Source: Planctomycetota bacterium | GTDB taxonomy: Bacteria > Planctomycetota > UBA1135 > UBA2386 | Reading direction: 5' to 3' | Assembly (NCBI GenBank): GCA_028281765.1 | Contig: JANQJF010000081.1 | Coordinates: forward strand, 39,475 to 103,474 | DNA length: 64,000 bases | Shown here: positions 18,109-27,382 of the stretch, piece by piece | Layout: each line of letters begins with the position of its first letter | Numbering within the stretch: position 1 is the first letter of the stretch | The notes under the pieces: model-generated | What the model was told of the DNA's origin: nothing | Seen by the model: only the letters and a program-made list of their open reading frames with translations | Databases searched by the model: none | Program-made: the position numbers and the translations under genes

Positions 18109-18891
18109 ATGGACTTGTCCGAGATCCGAGAGTTCATCCTCAGCGAACCCGACGTGGACAAGACACGCTCGCCGGGGGACAAGATGTTCGTCGACTCCGA
18201 AGAGCAGTACTACGGGATCGGGCTCTCGGCGTTGCGGGTCATCCGACTCGCGCTCATCTGCGCGGGACGGACGGGCAGCCGGCGCATCCTCGACTTGCCC
18301 TGTGGCCACGGTCGTGTCATGCGCTACTTGCGAGCCGAGTTTCCGGACGCGGAGATCGTCGGATGCGAGCTGGAACGTGACGGCGCCGACTACTGCGCGA
18401 AGGCCTTCGGAGCGATTCCCATTTACTCCGATCCGGACCTGACGAAGGTAGAGATCGACGGGACGTTCGATCTCATCTTCAGTGGCTCGCTGGTCACGCA
18501 TTTCGGCGCGCCTCAGTGGCTCGAGGCCATGCGATTGTTCGAGTCCGTGCTCGAGCCGGGAGGTCTCCTGGTCTTCACGACGCATGGCCGAACGACAGAG
18601 GCGTTCATGCGCAATGGGCTGGACTACGCGATGAGAGACCAACTCGAGAACATGCTCGCTGCAGCCGCATCGGAGGGGTTTGCCTACAACGACTACGAAC
18701 ACATGCCCGGGGCGAATTGGGGTATTTCGCTTTCTCGTCCACACTGGGTGGTTCGCGGAATGGAGGCGTTCTCCGGGCTTCGACTGTTGAGTTTCACCGA
18801 GGGCGGGTGGATGCGGCATCAAGACGTCGCGGTCTACGAGAAGCTACGAACGGATCGATTCGAAGGGCGCCCGTCCGCGGACGAGTTCTGA
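18109..18891 (+). CDS. Class I SAM-dependent methyltransferase
   Basis: A 260-residue methyltransferase. Motif I is ILDLPCGHGRVMRYL, the acidic loop is IVGCELERDG, and FDLIFSGSLVTHF with VLEPGGLLVFTTHG are the later core motifs. Substrate unknown. It is not closely similar to the other methyltransferases in the window; the elbow after motif I (PCGHGRV) differs from the PCGAGRL pair. Base composition is a little less GC-rich than the neighbours. It lies 26 bases after the DUF2058 gene and could be in the same transcript. Confidence 0.82.
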   Translation: MDLSEIREFILSEPDVDKTRSPGDKMFVDSEEQYYGIGLSALRVIRLALICAGRTGSRRILDLPCGHGRVMRYLRAEFPDAEIVGCELERDGADYCAKAFGAIPIYSDPDLTKVEIDGTFDLIFSGSLVTHFGAPQWLEAMRLFESVLEPGGLLVFTTHGRTTEAFMRNGLDYAMRDQLENMLAAAASEGFAYNDYEHMPGANWGISLSRPHWVVRGMEAFSGLRLLSFTEGGWMRHQDVAVYEKLRTDRFEGRPSADEF

Positions 18892-19059
18892 GCGAACCGC
18901 GACGCTCGCCTGCGAAGGGGCCGCAGGTGCCCTTGCGGACGGGGTTGTGTGCCCTGGCCGGCTTCGTACGTGGCGCGAGGGCTGCCGGCTTCGCCCGAAT
19001 CGGCTAGACTTGCGAGGCGGTCTCGCCACCGCCAGCCTCCCTGCCGCCCACCCCAGCCC

Positions 19060-20223
19060 ATGTTCCGCGTCTTCCTCTTCGCGTCGCTGAGCGCCGGCGT
19101 TGCCGTCGCGCAGGCAAACCACTGCGAAGTCAAACGCAACAACGGTCCGTGCTTCTACGTGTCGGGCACGCCGGATCCGATCACCTGGCGGCTCTACAAC
19201 AATCCCGGCTACGCGCCGCCGGGCTACTGGTCGGGCGCGGGGGTCATTGCGGGCGCCGTCACTTGGCGGTGGATCCCGAGTCCGGTCAACCTCCGCTGGG
19301 AAGAGCGCGAAGTCACGGGCTACTACGTGTGGCTGCGACCGACGGCCTCGACGCAGGCGTTTCCGTCGACGGGCTACATCCCGGACTTCTTCATGCACGC
19401 GGTGCGGCAGCGCGCGGACGGCGGGTTCGAACCGGACCCGGCGCGGCCGCCGATGCTGGCGTTGCCGGGCGTGTCCGCGCCGTTCCTCAACGAGGGCGCG
19501 TATCGCGCGCGCAGCGTCCTCGGCGCGCCCGTGACCGCCGTGCACCCGCCCGCGTATCCGCACGCCTCTGAGGTCTGCTACAGCTACGCGTGGCAGGGCG
19601 GCGAGCACCGGTTCCAGCAGGGCGCGCAGGGGCTCGTCGGGACGACCACCGAAAACCCGTGGTTCGTGCCGACGTGGGGCTGGCTCGAGCCGAGTGGGCA
19701 GCCACACGTCGTCGACCAGCTCGTCGAGGTCGGGCAGTATTCGACTCTATGGGGTTCGTACTACGAGGACGAGCCGTCGCTCAACGCGGAGTCCGACTAC
19801 GCGCACATGCGGCTCAATCCGCCGCAGCCGCCACTGTTCACGGGCTGCAACGACGGCGCCGGTCGGTCGGATCTCAGCGTGCGGGGAGTCGCGATCGGCT
19901 GGAACGTGTCCGCGGGTCTGAGCCATGCCGGCGACACGGTCGTCCCGCTCTTCAATTACTCGCCGTCGATCCCGACGAGTTCGGTCTCGTTCCTCGGCAC
20001 CGAACTCGAGGTCGACGTCAACAATCCGCTGCTCGGCCAGATGGCCGTCATCGGCTACTGGGGAACGCTCGACGCGGCTGGAGACTACGACGGGGCGCGC
20101 TACCCGTTCTCGGCCGTCACCGATCCGGCGTTCCTGCACTGGTATCTCGGGATGGAGTTCGTCGTGCTGACCCAGACCGGCATCGGTCCGTCGACGCAGT
20201 CGCACTGGGTGAAGATCGAATGA
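19060..20223 (+). CDS. Secreted protein of unknown function
   Basis: A 387-residue exported protein. The ATG at 19060 opens a signal peptide (MFRVFLFASLSAGVAVAQA); the longer open frame upstream lacks any signal. The mature protein is rich in Trp, Tyr, Pro and Gly and appears to be all-beta, with an early CEVKRNNGPCFYVSG that could form a disulphide. No family is recognised. Its TGA overlaps the start of the next gene (ATGATG), so the two are translationally coupled. A surface or envelope role is inferred only from the signal peptide. Confidence 0.7.
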   Translation: MFRVFLFASLSAGVAVAQANHCEVKRNNGPCFYVSGTPDPITWRLYNNPGYAPPGYWSGAGVIAGAVTWRWIPSPVNLRWEEREVTGYYVWLRPTASTQAFPSTGYIPDFFMHAVRQRADGGFEPDPARPPMLALPGVSAPFLNEGAYRARSVLGAPVTAVHPPAYPHASEVCYSYAWQGGEHRFQQGAQGLVGTTTENPWFVPTWGWLEPSGQPHVVDQLVEVGQYSTLWGSYYEDEPSLNAESDYAHMRLNPPQPPLFTGCNDGAGRSDLSVRGVAIGWNVSAGLSHAGDTVVPLFNYSPSIPTSSVSFLGTELEVDVNNPLLGQMAVIGYWGTLDAAGDYDGARYPFSAVTDPAFLHWYLGMEFVVLTQTGIGPSTQSHWVKIE

Positions 20224-20693
20224 TGCGCGCGATCGGAATCGTGCTGATCGCGGCGGGTGCCATCGCATTCATGGCTTCGCAGGATGACGGCGTCGCGACT
20301 GCGCCGGTCGTCGTCGAAGCGGAGTCGAAGATCGAACCGGTGCCGCTCGCCGACCGCGCCGAGGCGCCGGGTTCGTTCCTGCAGCAGCGCGTCGCGCGCG
20401 TCGACGCGGGTATTCCGTGTCCTGACGGCACGTTTCTGCCGCCGCTCAACGGCGTGCGACCCGGCGACCCGATCCCGGCGATGCGGCGAGAGGCGTACAT
20501 GGCACCGCTCGGGGACGTCGTCGGCATGTGGACCGACGAGGACGGCCTGGCGTGGTGGGTATTCGAGGACGGCTCCGCGGTGTCGACGCGGTGGGTGACG
20601 ATCGACGTGGCGGATGGGAGCACGGTGACGACGGTGCGGCTCGATCAGATGGACTCGATGGGGGACGGATTCGCGGTCGCCGGGGGGCGTTGA
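20220..20693 (+). CDS. Small exported or membrane-anchored protein, unknown
   Basis: A 157-residue protein with an N-terminal hydrophobic segment (MMRAIGIVLIAAGAIAFMAS) that acts as a signal or anchor. The C-terminal 80 residues contain GVRPGDPIPAMRREAYM and WTDEDGLAWWVFEDGSAVST, compatible with a compact beta domain, but I do not recognise it. The first ATG of the ATGATG overlap with the preceding stop is taken as the start; the second would shorten it by one residue. Co-translation with the secreted protein at 19060-20223 suggests they work together. Confidence 0.65.
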   Translation: MMRAIGIVLIAAGAIAFMASQDDGVATAPVVVEAESKIEPVPLADRAEAPGSFLQQRVARVDAGIPCPDGTFLPPLNGVRPGDPIPAMRREAYMAPLGDVVGMWTDEDGLAWWVFEDGSAVSTRWVTIDVADGSTVTTVRLDQMDSMGDGFAVAGGR

Positions 20694-20700
20694 GGGAGAG

Positions 20701-20720
20701 GTGCCGCCGCGGGACGGCAC
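20701..20720. terminator. Possible bidirectional terminator between convergent genes
   Basis: GTGCCG (20701-20706) pairs with CGGCAC (20715-20720) over an 8-base loop. It sits in the 64-base gap between convergent genes ending at 20693 and 20758. There is no T run; only position and symmetry support the call. Confidence 0.35.
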
Positions 20721-20757
20721 CCGCAGTTCGTCGGCGCCGCACCGCGGCGGCCCCGAT

Positions 20758-22638
20758 CTACCGGTAGAACTCGCTGAAGAACCGCGGCGGCGGAGGCGTG
20801 CGCTCCGCGGCGATCTCGTCACGCCAACTCTTGGTACCCACCTCCGTCAGGCGCACGAACTCGCGATAGTTCAGCATCGCTCCGACGTGCACGGTCGGCA
20901 CGTCGTCGATCGGCAGGATCACGAGCAGCGCGAGAGGGCGGGTGACGCCGACGTGGAGATGGCCCACGCCCGGAGCACTCGCCACGGGCGCGACGACACC
21001 GTGGTCGTCGTCAGGCGTGGTGTGCTCGTTTCCGTACTCGCGAGCCATGGCCAGCATCGCCGGCATCGCGAGGAGCAGCTCGCGTTGTGCCTCGCTGAGC
21101 CGGCGGCCGCTGAGCTGTGCGTCGGCGATCTCGGCGAGCTGGGCCGAGACGCTGCTGAGTTCTTCGATGCGGATCCCGGCGAGCCCGCGACGGTACCACC
21201 CCCAGGCCTCGCGATCCGCGTCGCTCGCGTCGGCGGGCGCGGCTGCTACCTCCACGAGGCGCATCCACGACTGTCGTGTCGTGGCGCGGCCGAGGCAAAT
21301 CCGTAACAGCCGGTTCTGCTCGGCGCCGAGTGTGCGGACCTGTGCCTGGGTCAGCCCTCGGATCTCGGGCAGCCGGCGACGGCGTCCAGCCAGATCGATC
21401 ATCTGGCGCACGTCGGCGGCGCGCTCGGTGTCGGTCCTTCCGTCCGACACCGTGTCGCGCCACGCCAAGAGCTCCTCGCAGCAGCGCGCGAGCGCACGGA
21501 AGAATCCGGGGTACGGCGAGACCCGCATCTCCGGAGGGTCGGCGCGGAGAAGCGTCACTCGCAGGGCGTGCGAGCGGAACGCGTGGCGTGTGCACGCCCA
21601 CGCCGCGAGTTGGGTCGCCGCTTGCTTGAGCGCGAAGCTCTCCGTGTGGAACACTGTGGCCGCCCGCGGATCGGTCGCTTGGAGCTCCCGCAACGCATCG
21701 AGCCAACGGCCGTGCACGGACGGCCAGGAGGCGAGTGTCTCGCCGAGCGGGGGACGTCGCGACAGTTGAAGCGCACGCAGACCCGAATCGGATCGAAGCG
21801 GGCCCGACGCGAGGATGTGCAGACCGGTCATGTCGCGGCCGGTCGCGTTCGCTCGTTCGAGCAAAGTCGAGAACGGGTTCTCGTGGGCGCAGAGGACCGA
21901 GCGCGACGGTTGCTCTCCGTCACGCGGTCCGACCAGGGCGTCCCACGGTGCGGACAGTGCGCCGAGGAGCCGCGACAGCTCCGCATCGCGGCGGCACGCT
22001 TGCCACGTCCGGTGCGCGCGTCGTCCGTCGTCGCTGGTGTCGAACGACGCGTCTTGCAGCATCGAACGCACGACGCGCAGCGCCTCGACTTCGCCACGCG
22101 CGTCGCGTGCCATCCAGGTCGGGACCGCGGATTGTCCGGGCACGACGACGACGTCGTCGTCGCCGCGCAGCAGAGCGGCTGCGGTTCGGGCGATGCGCTC
22201 CGAGCCGGCGCCGGTCGGGATCGGTTCGCCGAGAACCGCGAGCGCGACCGACGCGATCTCGACGAGCGCATACGCTCCGTCGGTGGAGGAAGCGACTTCG
22301 CGCAGGCGTGAGAGCAAGCGTACCCACACCGTGCGCCGAGAGCGCCAGGCGTCGGCGACCATTCGATCGAGGTTGAACGTGTACCAGTCGATCAACGCAT
22401 CCGTGGTCAAGAAGTGCGGGTGGTCGCCCGGACGATACGCCTGGTAGATTTGCAACCACGGCGCTCCGCCGTTCAGCGATCGCGAGTCGGTCGCGACGAA
22501 TCCGTCCTCCAGCAGCTTCGCGCGCGCCGATGCAGGGATCTCGAGTTCCTCGATACCGCGGACCTCGGCTGCGTCGTACGGCTGGGCCGTGCCGTACGTG
22601 GCCAGGGTCAACACGGCGAATGTCGGAAGTCGACGCAT
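20758..22638 (-). CDS. Secreted DUF3160-like protein
   Basis: A 626-residue exported, mostly helical protein with a short signal peptide (FAVLTLATYGTAQ). The N-terminal HFLTTDALIDWYTFNLDRM and the C-terminal LNYREFVRLTEVGTKSWRDE resemble the start and end of DUF3160 proteins, in which a tyrosine-rich 'YYEF' motif and 'RLTDEEW' recur near the end. No enzymatic motif can be assigned. It starts only three bases after the stop codon of pnp on the same strand, so it is almost certainly transcribed with pnp, an odd pairing of an RNA-degradation enzyme with an exported protein. Confidence 0.6.
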   Translation of the reverse strand: MRRLPTFAVLTLATYGTAQPYDAAEVRGIEELEIPASARAKLLEDGFVATDSRSLNGGAPWLQIYQAYRPGDHPHFLTTDALIDWYTFNLDRMVADAWRSRRTVWVRLLSRLREVASSTDGAYALVEIASVALAVLGEPIPTGAGSERIARTAAALLRGDDDVVVVPGQSAVPTWMARDARGEVEALRVVRSMLQDASFDTSDDGRRAHRTWQACRRDAELSRLLGALSAPWDALVGPRDGEQPSRSVLCAHENPFSTLLERANATGRDMTGLHILASGPLRSDSGLRALQLSRRPPLGETLASWPSVHGRWLDALRELQATDPRAATVFHTESFALKQAATQLAAWACTRHAFRSHALRVTLLRADPPEMRVSPYPGFFRALARCCEELLAWRDTVSDGRTDTERAADVRQMIDLAGRRRRLPEIRGLTQAQVRTLGAEQNRLLRICLGRATTRQSWMRLVEVAAAPADASDADREAWGWYRRGLAGIRIEELSSVSAQLAEIADAQLSGRRLSEAQRELLLAMPAMLAMAREYGNEHTTPDDDHGVVAPVASAPGVGHLHVGVTRPLALLVILPIDDVPTVHVGAMLNYREFVRLTEVGTKSWRDEIAAERTPPPPRFFSEFYR

Positions 22639-22641
22639 CCG

Positions 22642-24741
22642 TCAGAACTCGACCAAGGCCTCGTCCACCCCGAGCGCGGCACGGATCGAAAGCTTGAGCT
22701 TGCCTTTGTCGTCGACTCCGAGCACGCGCACCCGCACTTCCTTGTCCTGTGGGAATTCGTCGGGCTCGGCCTTGCCGCCGCGCTGGTTGTCGCGCAGCTC
22801 GTTGTTCGGGACCAGTCCCTCGACGACGTCGTTGATGCGGACGAACACGCCGAAGTCCTTCGCACCGGTTACGCGGCCTGTGTAGTACTTGCCGCTCTCG
22901 ACGATGCCGGCGGACTTGCCGACGGCCTTGAGCGCCTTCGTGGCCGTGGCTTCGTCGGCCGCGTAGATGTGCACGACGCCCTCGTCGTCGACGCTCACGC
23001 GCGCGCCGGTCGAGGCCTGGATACCCTTGATGTTCGAGCCGCGCGGGCCGACCAGCACGCTGATCGAATCGGGAGTGATCGCGGTGCGGATCGCGCGCGG
23101 GGCGTACTTCGGCAGCACCTCGGCCGGTCCTTCGAGAGTCTTCGCCATCTCGGCGAGGATGTGCTCGATCCCGTCGACCGCCTGGTCGAGCGCTTGCCCG
23201 AGGATGTCGAAGTCGAGTCCACCGATCTTGTTGTCGAGCTGCAGCGCGGTGATGCCTTCCGCTGTCCCGACGACCTTGAAGTCCATGTCGCCGAGATGAT
23301 CCTCGTCGCCGAGGATGTCGGACAGGATCGCGGTGCGCTCGCCATCGGTGACGAGGCCCATCGCGATGCCGGCGACCGGGCGCGCGAGCGGCACGCCCGC
23401 GTGCAGCATCGCGAGGCAGCCGCCACAGACCGTCGCCATCGACGAGGAACCGTTGCTCTCGGAGATCTCGGACTCGACCCGCAGCGTGTACGGGAACGCG
23501 TCGAACGCGGGCACGACCGCGGCGAGGCCGCGCCGTGCGAGGTTGCCGTGGCCGATCTCGCGGCGACCCGGGCCGCGCAGTGGGCGGCACTCCCCGACCG
23601 AGTAGGGCGGGAAGTTGTAGTGGAGGATGAAGTGTTCGCGCCGCTCGCCGCCGAGTTCGAACACCCGCAGGCCGTCTTCGGCCGTGCCGAGCGTGCACGT
23701 CACCAAAGCCTGCGTCTCGCCACGCGTGAAGATCGACGACCCGTGCGCGCGTGGGAGCCACCCGACTTCGCTCCAGATCGGGCGGATGTCTTTCGGGCCG
23801 CGGCCGTCGATCCGCCGGCCGTCGCGCAGGATCTCGTCGCGGACGAGCGCCGCCTTGCGCTTGCCGAACGCGGCGCGCAGCGGCTCGTGGTCCGCGTCGT
23901 CCTCGACCGCCGCTAGCATCGCGTCCCGTGCCGCGTCCACGGCGTCGTGACGCTCGGCCTTGCGGGCGACTCGGAGTGCCGTCGTCAGTGCCTGCTCCGC
24001 GCTCTCGGGGATCTCGGGTAGCTCCGGGGCGGGAGGCACCTCGGCCTTCGGCTTCCCCGCGGCGTCGCGCAACTCGTCACAGACTTTCTGCGCACGAGTC
24101 AGCCAGTCGAGTGCCTGCTCGAGCGCTTCGCGACAGAGCTGGGGTGTGGCCTCGCCCGCTTCCCCTTCGACCATCACGAGACCGTCCGGTCCCGCGCTGA
24201 CGACGAAGTCGAGTTCGCAGCTCTCCCGCGTCGCGTGCGTTGCGAACGCGGACCAAGAGTCGTTCGATCGCACGATGCGCAGCCCCGCGACCGGTCCGGC
24301 GGCGGGCGCTTCGCTGATGTGGACCGCGGCGCACGCGCCGAGCAGCGCGAGCGAGGTCAGGTCGGCCTGCGGGTCGGCCGACAGCACGCTGACCTGGACC
24401 TGGACTTCACTCGTGTAGGTCTTCGGGAAGAGCGAGCGGATCGTTCGGTCGATCAGGCGGCAGATCAGCACCTCGTGATCGGTGATTCGGCCTTCTCGAC
24501 GCGTGACGTTGCCGGGGATCGAGCCGACCGCGGCCGCGCGCTCGCGGTACTCCACGGTCAACGGAAAGAAGTCGAGGCCGCGATCCTCCGTGCTGACCAC
24601 CACCGTCGCCAAGAGCACGTTGTCACCGGAGCGAACCAGAACCGACCCCGACGCCTGCCGCGCGATGCGGCCGGTTTCGAACGTGACTTCGGTTCCCGCG
24701 AGCTTGAGCGTCTCTGTCGTGGTTGTGTCTGGGCTGACCAT
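22642..24741 (-). CDS. pnp: Polynucleotide phosphorylase
   Basis: A 699-residue 3'-5' exoribonuclease that degrades RNA phosphorolytically. Two RNase PH cores are present: the second has GRRIDGRGPKDIRPI, TRGETQALV (phosphate site), SNGSSSMATVCGG and DMDFKVVGTAEGITALQ with the metal-binding acidic residues. A KH domain (about 560-612, SVLVGPRGSNIKGIQ) and an S1 domain (about 617-690, GRVTGAKDFGVFVRI) complete the normal architecture and length. The ATG at 24741 gives the usual PNPase N-terminus; the frame upstream is a shadow of the divergent methyltransferase gene. No rpsO is next to it, unlike in many bacteria. The DUF3160-like gene follows after three bases. Confidence 0.96.
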   Translation of the reverse strand: MVSPDTTTTETLKLAGTEVTFETGRIARQASGSVLVRSGDNVLLATVVVSTEDRGLDFFPLTVEYRERAAAVGSIPGNVTRREGRITDHEVLICRLIDRTIRSLFPKTYTSEVQVQVSVLSADPQADLTSLALLGACAAVHISEAPAAGPVAGLRIVRSNDSWSAFATHATRESCELDFVVSAGPDGLVMVEGEAGEATPQLCREALEQALDWLTRAQKVCDELRDAAGKPKAEVPPAPELPEIPESAEQALTTALRVARKAERHDAVDAARDAMLAAVEDDADHEPLRAAFGKRKAALVRDEILRDGRRIDGRGPKDIRPIWSEVGWLPRAHGSSIFTRGETQALVTCTLGTAEDGLRVFELGGERREHFILHYNFPPYSVGECRPLRGPGRREIGHGNLARRGLAAVVPAFDAFPYTLRVESEISESNGSSSMATVCGGCLAMLHAGVPLARPVAGIAMGLVTDGERTAILSDILGDEDHLGDMDFKVVGTAEGITALQLDNKIGGLDFDILGQALDQAVDGIEHILAEMAKTLEGPAEVLPKYAPRAIRTAITPDSISVLVGPRGSNIKGIQASTGARVSVDDEGVVHIYAADEATATKALKAVGKSAGIVESGKYYTGRVTGAKDFGVFVRINDVVEGLVPNNELRDNQRGGKAEPDEFPQDKEVRVRVLGVDDKGKLKLSIRAALGVDEALVEF

Positions 24742-24801
24742 GGCGCGAGGAGCGTACGGAACCCCGGGTTCGGCGTCGACTCGATCCCGGGGTTCGTGAG
24801 T

Positions 24802-25608
24802 ATGATCCCGCGCATGAAGTTCGACCTCCCCGGCGTGGATTGCTCCGCGTGGCCGATGCTCGACACGAGCGACGTGCAGTCCATGATCGATGAGGTGCGC
24901 GTGTGGTACCACGCGATCTCGCTCCAAGGCATCGACACGCCCGGCGTGTACGACATGCGGCCGTACGTCGAGCGATATCACATGCCGGACCTGGAAGGCC
25001 TCGAGGTGCTCGATGTCGGCGCGTCGAACGGCTACTTCTCGTTCCTCTTCGAGAGCCTCGGCGCGAAGGTCACGTCGGTGGACCTGCCGTCGTATCCCGA
25101 ACACGACTACCCGAAGTGGGTGCTCGAGCGCGAGCTGAGTCGCCGCGGCAAGGAAGAGCTGTCCCTGATCGACTGGGACGAGCTACACGGTGGGTATCTC
25201 GTGGCGGCGCACGTGCTCGGCTCGAAGAACGAGCGCGTGCTGACGCGGATCTACGACATGCCCGACGTGCTCGAGCCGAAGTTCGACATCGCGTTCTGCA
25301 GCAACGTCCTCGTGCACCTCCGCGATCCCGTCGGCGCGATGGAGGCGATCCGCGCGGTTCTCAAGCCCGGCGGGCGGACCGTGATCGCGACGCCGGTGCT
25401 ACGGGAGGAGTACGGGGAGGCCAGCGCGGCAAACCTGATCGGTTTCGTCGACGGACCGGCCTGGTGGGTGCCGGCGATCAGCACCTTCCGACGCTGGCAC
25501 GAAGTGATCGGGCTGAAGGACGTCGAGATCGTCGACGAGTTCGACACGCAGCGTGCGGGCGGGGACCGCGGGGTCGACTACACGGCGGTCATCCACGCGA
25601 CCAGGTAA
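24802..25608 (+). CDS. CmoB-like SAM-dependent methyltransferase (DUF1698 type)
   Basis: A 268-residue methyltransferase. The N-terminal WYHAISLQGIDTPGVYD is typical of the CmoB/tRNA mo5U-methyltransferase group, followed by motif I LDVGASNGYFSFLFESLG and the acidic SVDLPSYPEHD. FDIAFCSNVLVHLRDP and VLKPGGRTVIATPV are later core motifs. In CmoB the substrate is a modified wobble uridine in tRNA (via carboxy-SAM); here the true substrate is uncertain because lipid- and polysaccharide-modifying relatives share the fold. Two in-frame ATGs (24802, 24814) are possible; the first has GTGAG just upstream. It is divergent from pnp and convergent with the sigma factor gene, leaving only six bases. Confidence 0.75.
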   Translation: MIPRMKFDLPGVDCSAWPMLDTSDVQSMIDEVRVWYHAISLQGIDTPGVYDMRPYVERYHMPDLEGLEVLDVGASNGYFSFLFESLGAKVTSVDLPSYPEHDYPKWVLERELSRRGKEELSLIDWDELHGGYLVAAHVLGSKNERVLTRIYDMPDVLEPKFDIAFCSNVLVHLRDPVGAMEAIRAVLKPGGRTVIATPVLREEYGEASAANLIGFVDGPAWWVPAISTFRRWHEVIGLKDVEIVDEFDTQRAGGDRGVDYTAVIHATR

Positions 25609-25614
25609 GGCGTT

Positions 25615-26238
25615 CTACTGGAAGCACGCCGGCGGACGGCGCAGGCGGTCTAGGTGGCGCGACAGCGCCTGGAACAGCCGCTTGCGGCCGCGCATGATCC
25701 GAATCGCGACCGTGCCGGTCGGGATGCCGAGCTGCTTCGCGGCGGCGTCGTAGGGCTTGCCCTGCCGCACGCAGATCTCGAAGACCTCGCGGTAGTGGTC
25801 CGGGAGGTCCGCGACGGCGGTCGCGAACGCTTCCATGAACTCCTGCTCCTCGAGGCCGCGGTTCTCGCTCGGGTCCGCGACCGATTCCAGCAGGTCGTTT
25901 TCCTGCTCGAGCTGGTTGAGTGAGCTGACCGGGCGCGGGCTGCGGCGGCGCGAGCGGAGCGTCGAGAGCGCCTGGTTGCGGGCGATCTCGAACAGCCACG
26001 CGCGGAAGTTCGTGCCCGACGCGTAGAGGTGGCTCTTCAGGAAGACCTTCGCGAAGACTTCTTGCACCGCGTCCTGGGCGAGGTGGTCGTCGCGCAGCAG
26101 GCCGCGGACGAAGTTGTGGATGCGCTTGCCGTAGCGGCGCTGAAGCTCCGCGACCGCGCCTTCGGCGTCGCCCGCTTCGACGAGCTGCATCAGGTCGTCG
26201 TCGGTGTGGAGGGCGAGGGGGTGGGTGGTTGCATCCAT
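25615..26238 (-). CDS. ECF-type RNA polymerase sigma factor
   Basis: A 207-residue sigma-70 family regulator with only regions 2 and 4. Region 2 (about 30-105) includes HLAQDAVQEVFAKVFL and NFRAWLFEIARNQALS, the promoter-melting helices. Region 4 (about 140-200) includes LPDHYREVFEICVRQG and the HTH AAKQLGIPTGTVAIRIMRG for -35 recognition. The ATG at 26238 is chosen because an N-terminus of about 25 residues before region 2 is usual. No anti-sigma factor or zinc-finger gene is adjacent; upstream on the same strand is a phosphotransferase gene, separated by a hairpin. Confidence 0.92.
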   Translation of the reverse strand: MDATTHPLALHTDDDLMQLVEAGDAEGAVAELQRRYGKRIHNFVRGLLRDDHLAQDAVQEVFAKVFLKSHLYASGTNFRAWLFEIARNQALSTLRSRRRSPRPVSSLNQLEQENDLLESVADPSENRGLEEQEFMEAFATAVADLPDHYREVFEICVRQGKPYDAAAKQLGIPTGTVAIRIMRGRKRLFQALSRHLDRLRRPPACFQ

Positions 26239-26369
26239 GGACTCCACCCCAGGCAATCGCCGTACCACCCCGCTGCGAGAATTTCAGATTGCCGCAAGTG
26301 GCTCTCTCGATGCAGTTTGTGATAGTTCGCCGATGGGCATCTCGCCGGATGTGCCCCCGGCATGCGGCA

Positions 26370-26395
26370 GGGGTGCCTCCGCGGTACGGCACCCC
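26370..26395 (-). terminator. Hairpin after the phosphotransferase gene
   Basis: GGGGTGCC (26370-26377) pairs perfectly with GGCACCCC (26388-26395) over a 10-base loop, ten bases past the minus-strand stop codon at 26405. It lies between that gene and the sigma factor gene and probably separates their transcripts. No T tract is present. Confidence 0.5.
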
Positions 26396-26404
26396 GCGGC
26401 GAGA

Positions 26405-27382
26405 TCACACGGGGAACAGGTCGCCGCCACCGCGCAACGCCGCGTCGAGGAGCGCGATGTTCGACGCGGAGTTGATGTCCGCCTGGTCTTCCATCATCGC
26501 GCCGAACCGCAATCGTCGCAGCGCGAGGTAGACGAGCGCCGACCGGATGCCCCACTCGGCCTTGATCCGGTCCGACCCGAAGCGTCCACCAAAGTAGCGC
26601 TCGAGCAGCGTCCGCTTGAACGACTGCGAGCGCTCGGAGTGGATCCAGAGCCACGCGAAGTCGTGGTCGAGGTTGCCGATGCCGATCCGCTCGAAGTCGA
26701 CGAGGAATGGGCGTCCCTCGCTGTCGACCATGATGTTCTGCTCGGTGAAGTCGCCGTGTACGAGGGTCTGCGGTCGAGCTTCGGTCCAGCGCGTCGCCTC
26801 GGTGAAGAATTCGAGCGTGCGACGCCAGCGTTCGTCACCGATCCCCTCGATCACGTCCTCGTACATCAGCCGCACGCGGTCGACGTAGGACACGACGTCC
26901 CAGTGGTTGAGCGGGAAGTAGCGCCGGCCGAGCAGCATGTCGAGCTGCACCTCGCGCATGCGCGCGATCAGGTCGAAGACGTGTTCGGTGCCCAGGATCT
27001 CCTCGGCCGGACCGATCGCGGGCTCGATCCACTCGAGCAGGATCCAGCGTGGCGGATCCGTCGAATCGATGAGGATCGTCCGCGGCGCGGGCAGCATCGT
27101 CCGCTCTGGATCGACCGAGTCGAGGAACCGATAGAACGCGCCTTCGCGACGTGCGTAGTCCTCGATGTTGACCCCGGCCGGGTAGAACTTGCCCTCCGCC
27201 GGCGGGATGAAGTACTTGAGCAGGAACGGGCGTCCGTCCGTGCCGCGGCACGGCAGCAGCAGCGATGTGTTGTGGCCCGAAACCGGCCGGACGCGCTGGG
27301 TGCCGAGCTTGAGATCGAGCATGTCCAGCACCGCGGTGGCCTGCTCGGTGTAGTTCGTGATCTGCTGGGATTCGGAGTTCAC
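26405..27382 (-). CDS. Aminoglycoside-phosphotransferase-family kinase
   Basis: A 325-residue protein-kinase-like small-molecule or protein kinase. The N-lobe has a Lys in FLLKYFIPP (ATP binding). The catalytic loop is LVHGDFTEQNIMVD, with the catalytic Asp and the Asn for Mg, and FLVDFERIGIGNLDHDFA supplies the DFG-like metal-binding Asp. The substrate cannot be told; APH-fold enzymes phosphorylate antibiotics, choline, homoserine, sugars or lipids, and nothing here points to antibiotic resistance. It is divergent from the DUF4388 gene. Confidence 0.82.
   Translation of the reverse strand: MNSESQQITNYTEQATAVLDMLDLKLGTQRVRPVSGHNTSLLLPCRGTDGRPFLLKYFIPPAEGKFYPAGVNIEDYARREGAFYRFLDSVDPERTMLPAPRTILIDSTDPPRWILLEWIEPAIGPAEEILGTEHVFDLIARMREVQLDMLLGRRYFPLNHWDVVSYVDRVRLMYEDVIEGIGDERWRRTLEFFTEATRWTEARPQTLVHGDFTEQNIMVDSEGRPFLVDFERIGIGNLDHDFAWLWIHSERSQSFKRTLLERYFGGRFGSDRIKAEWGIRSALVYLALRRLRFGAMMEDQADINSASNIALLDAALRGGGDLFPV

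Noticed and set aside
22414..23916. A 500-codon plus-strand open frame
   Set aside because: It is the antisense of pnp, whose identity is certain.
24802..25608. Firm naming of the methyltransferase as CmoB
   Set aside because: The WYH...TPG and motif I pattern fit the CmoB-like group, but residues defining carboxy-SAM use could not be verified by eye, so no gene symbol was given.
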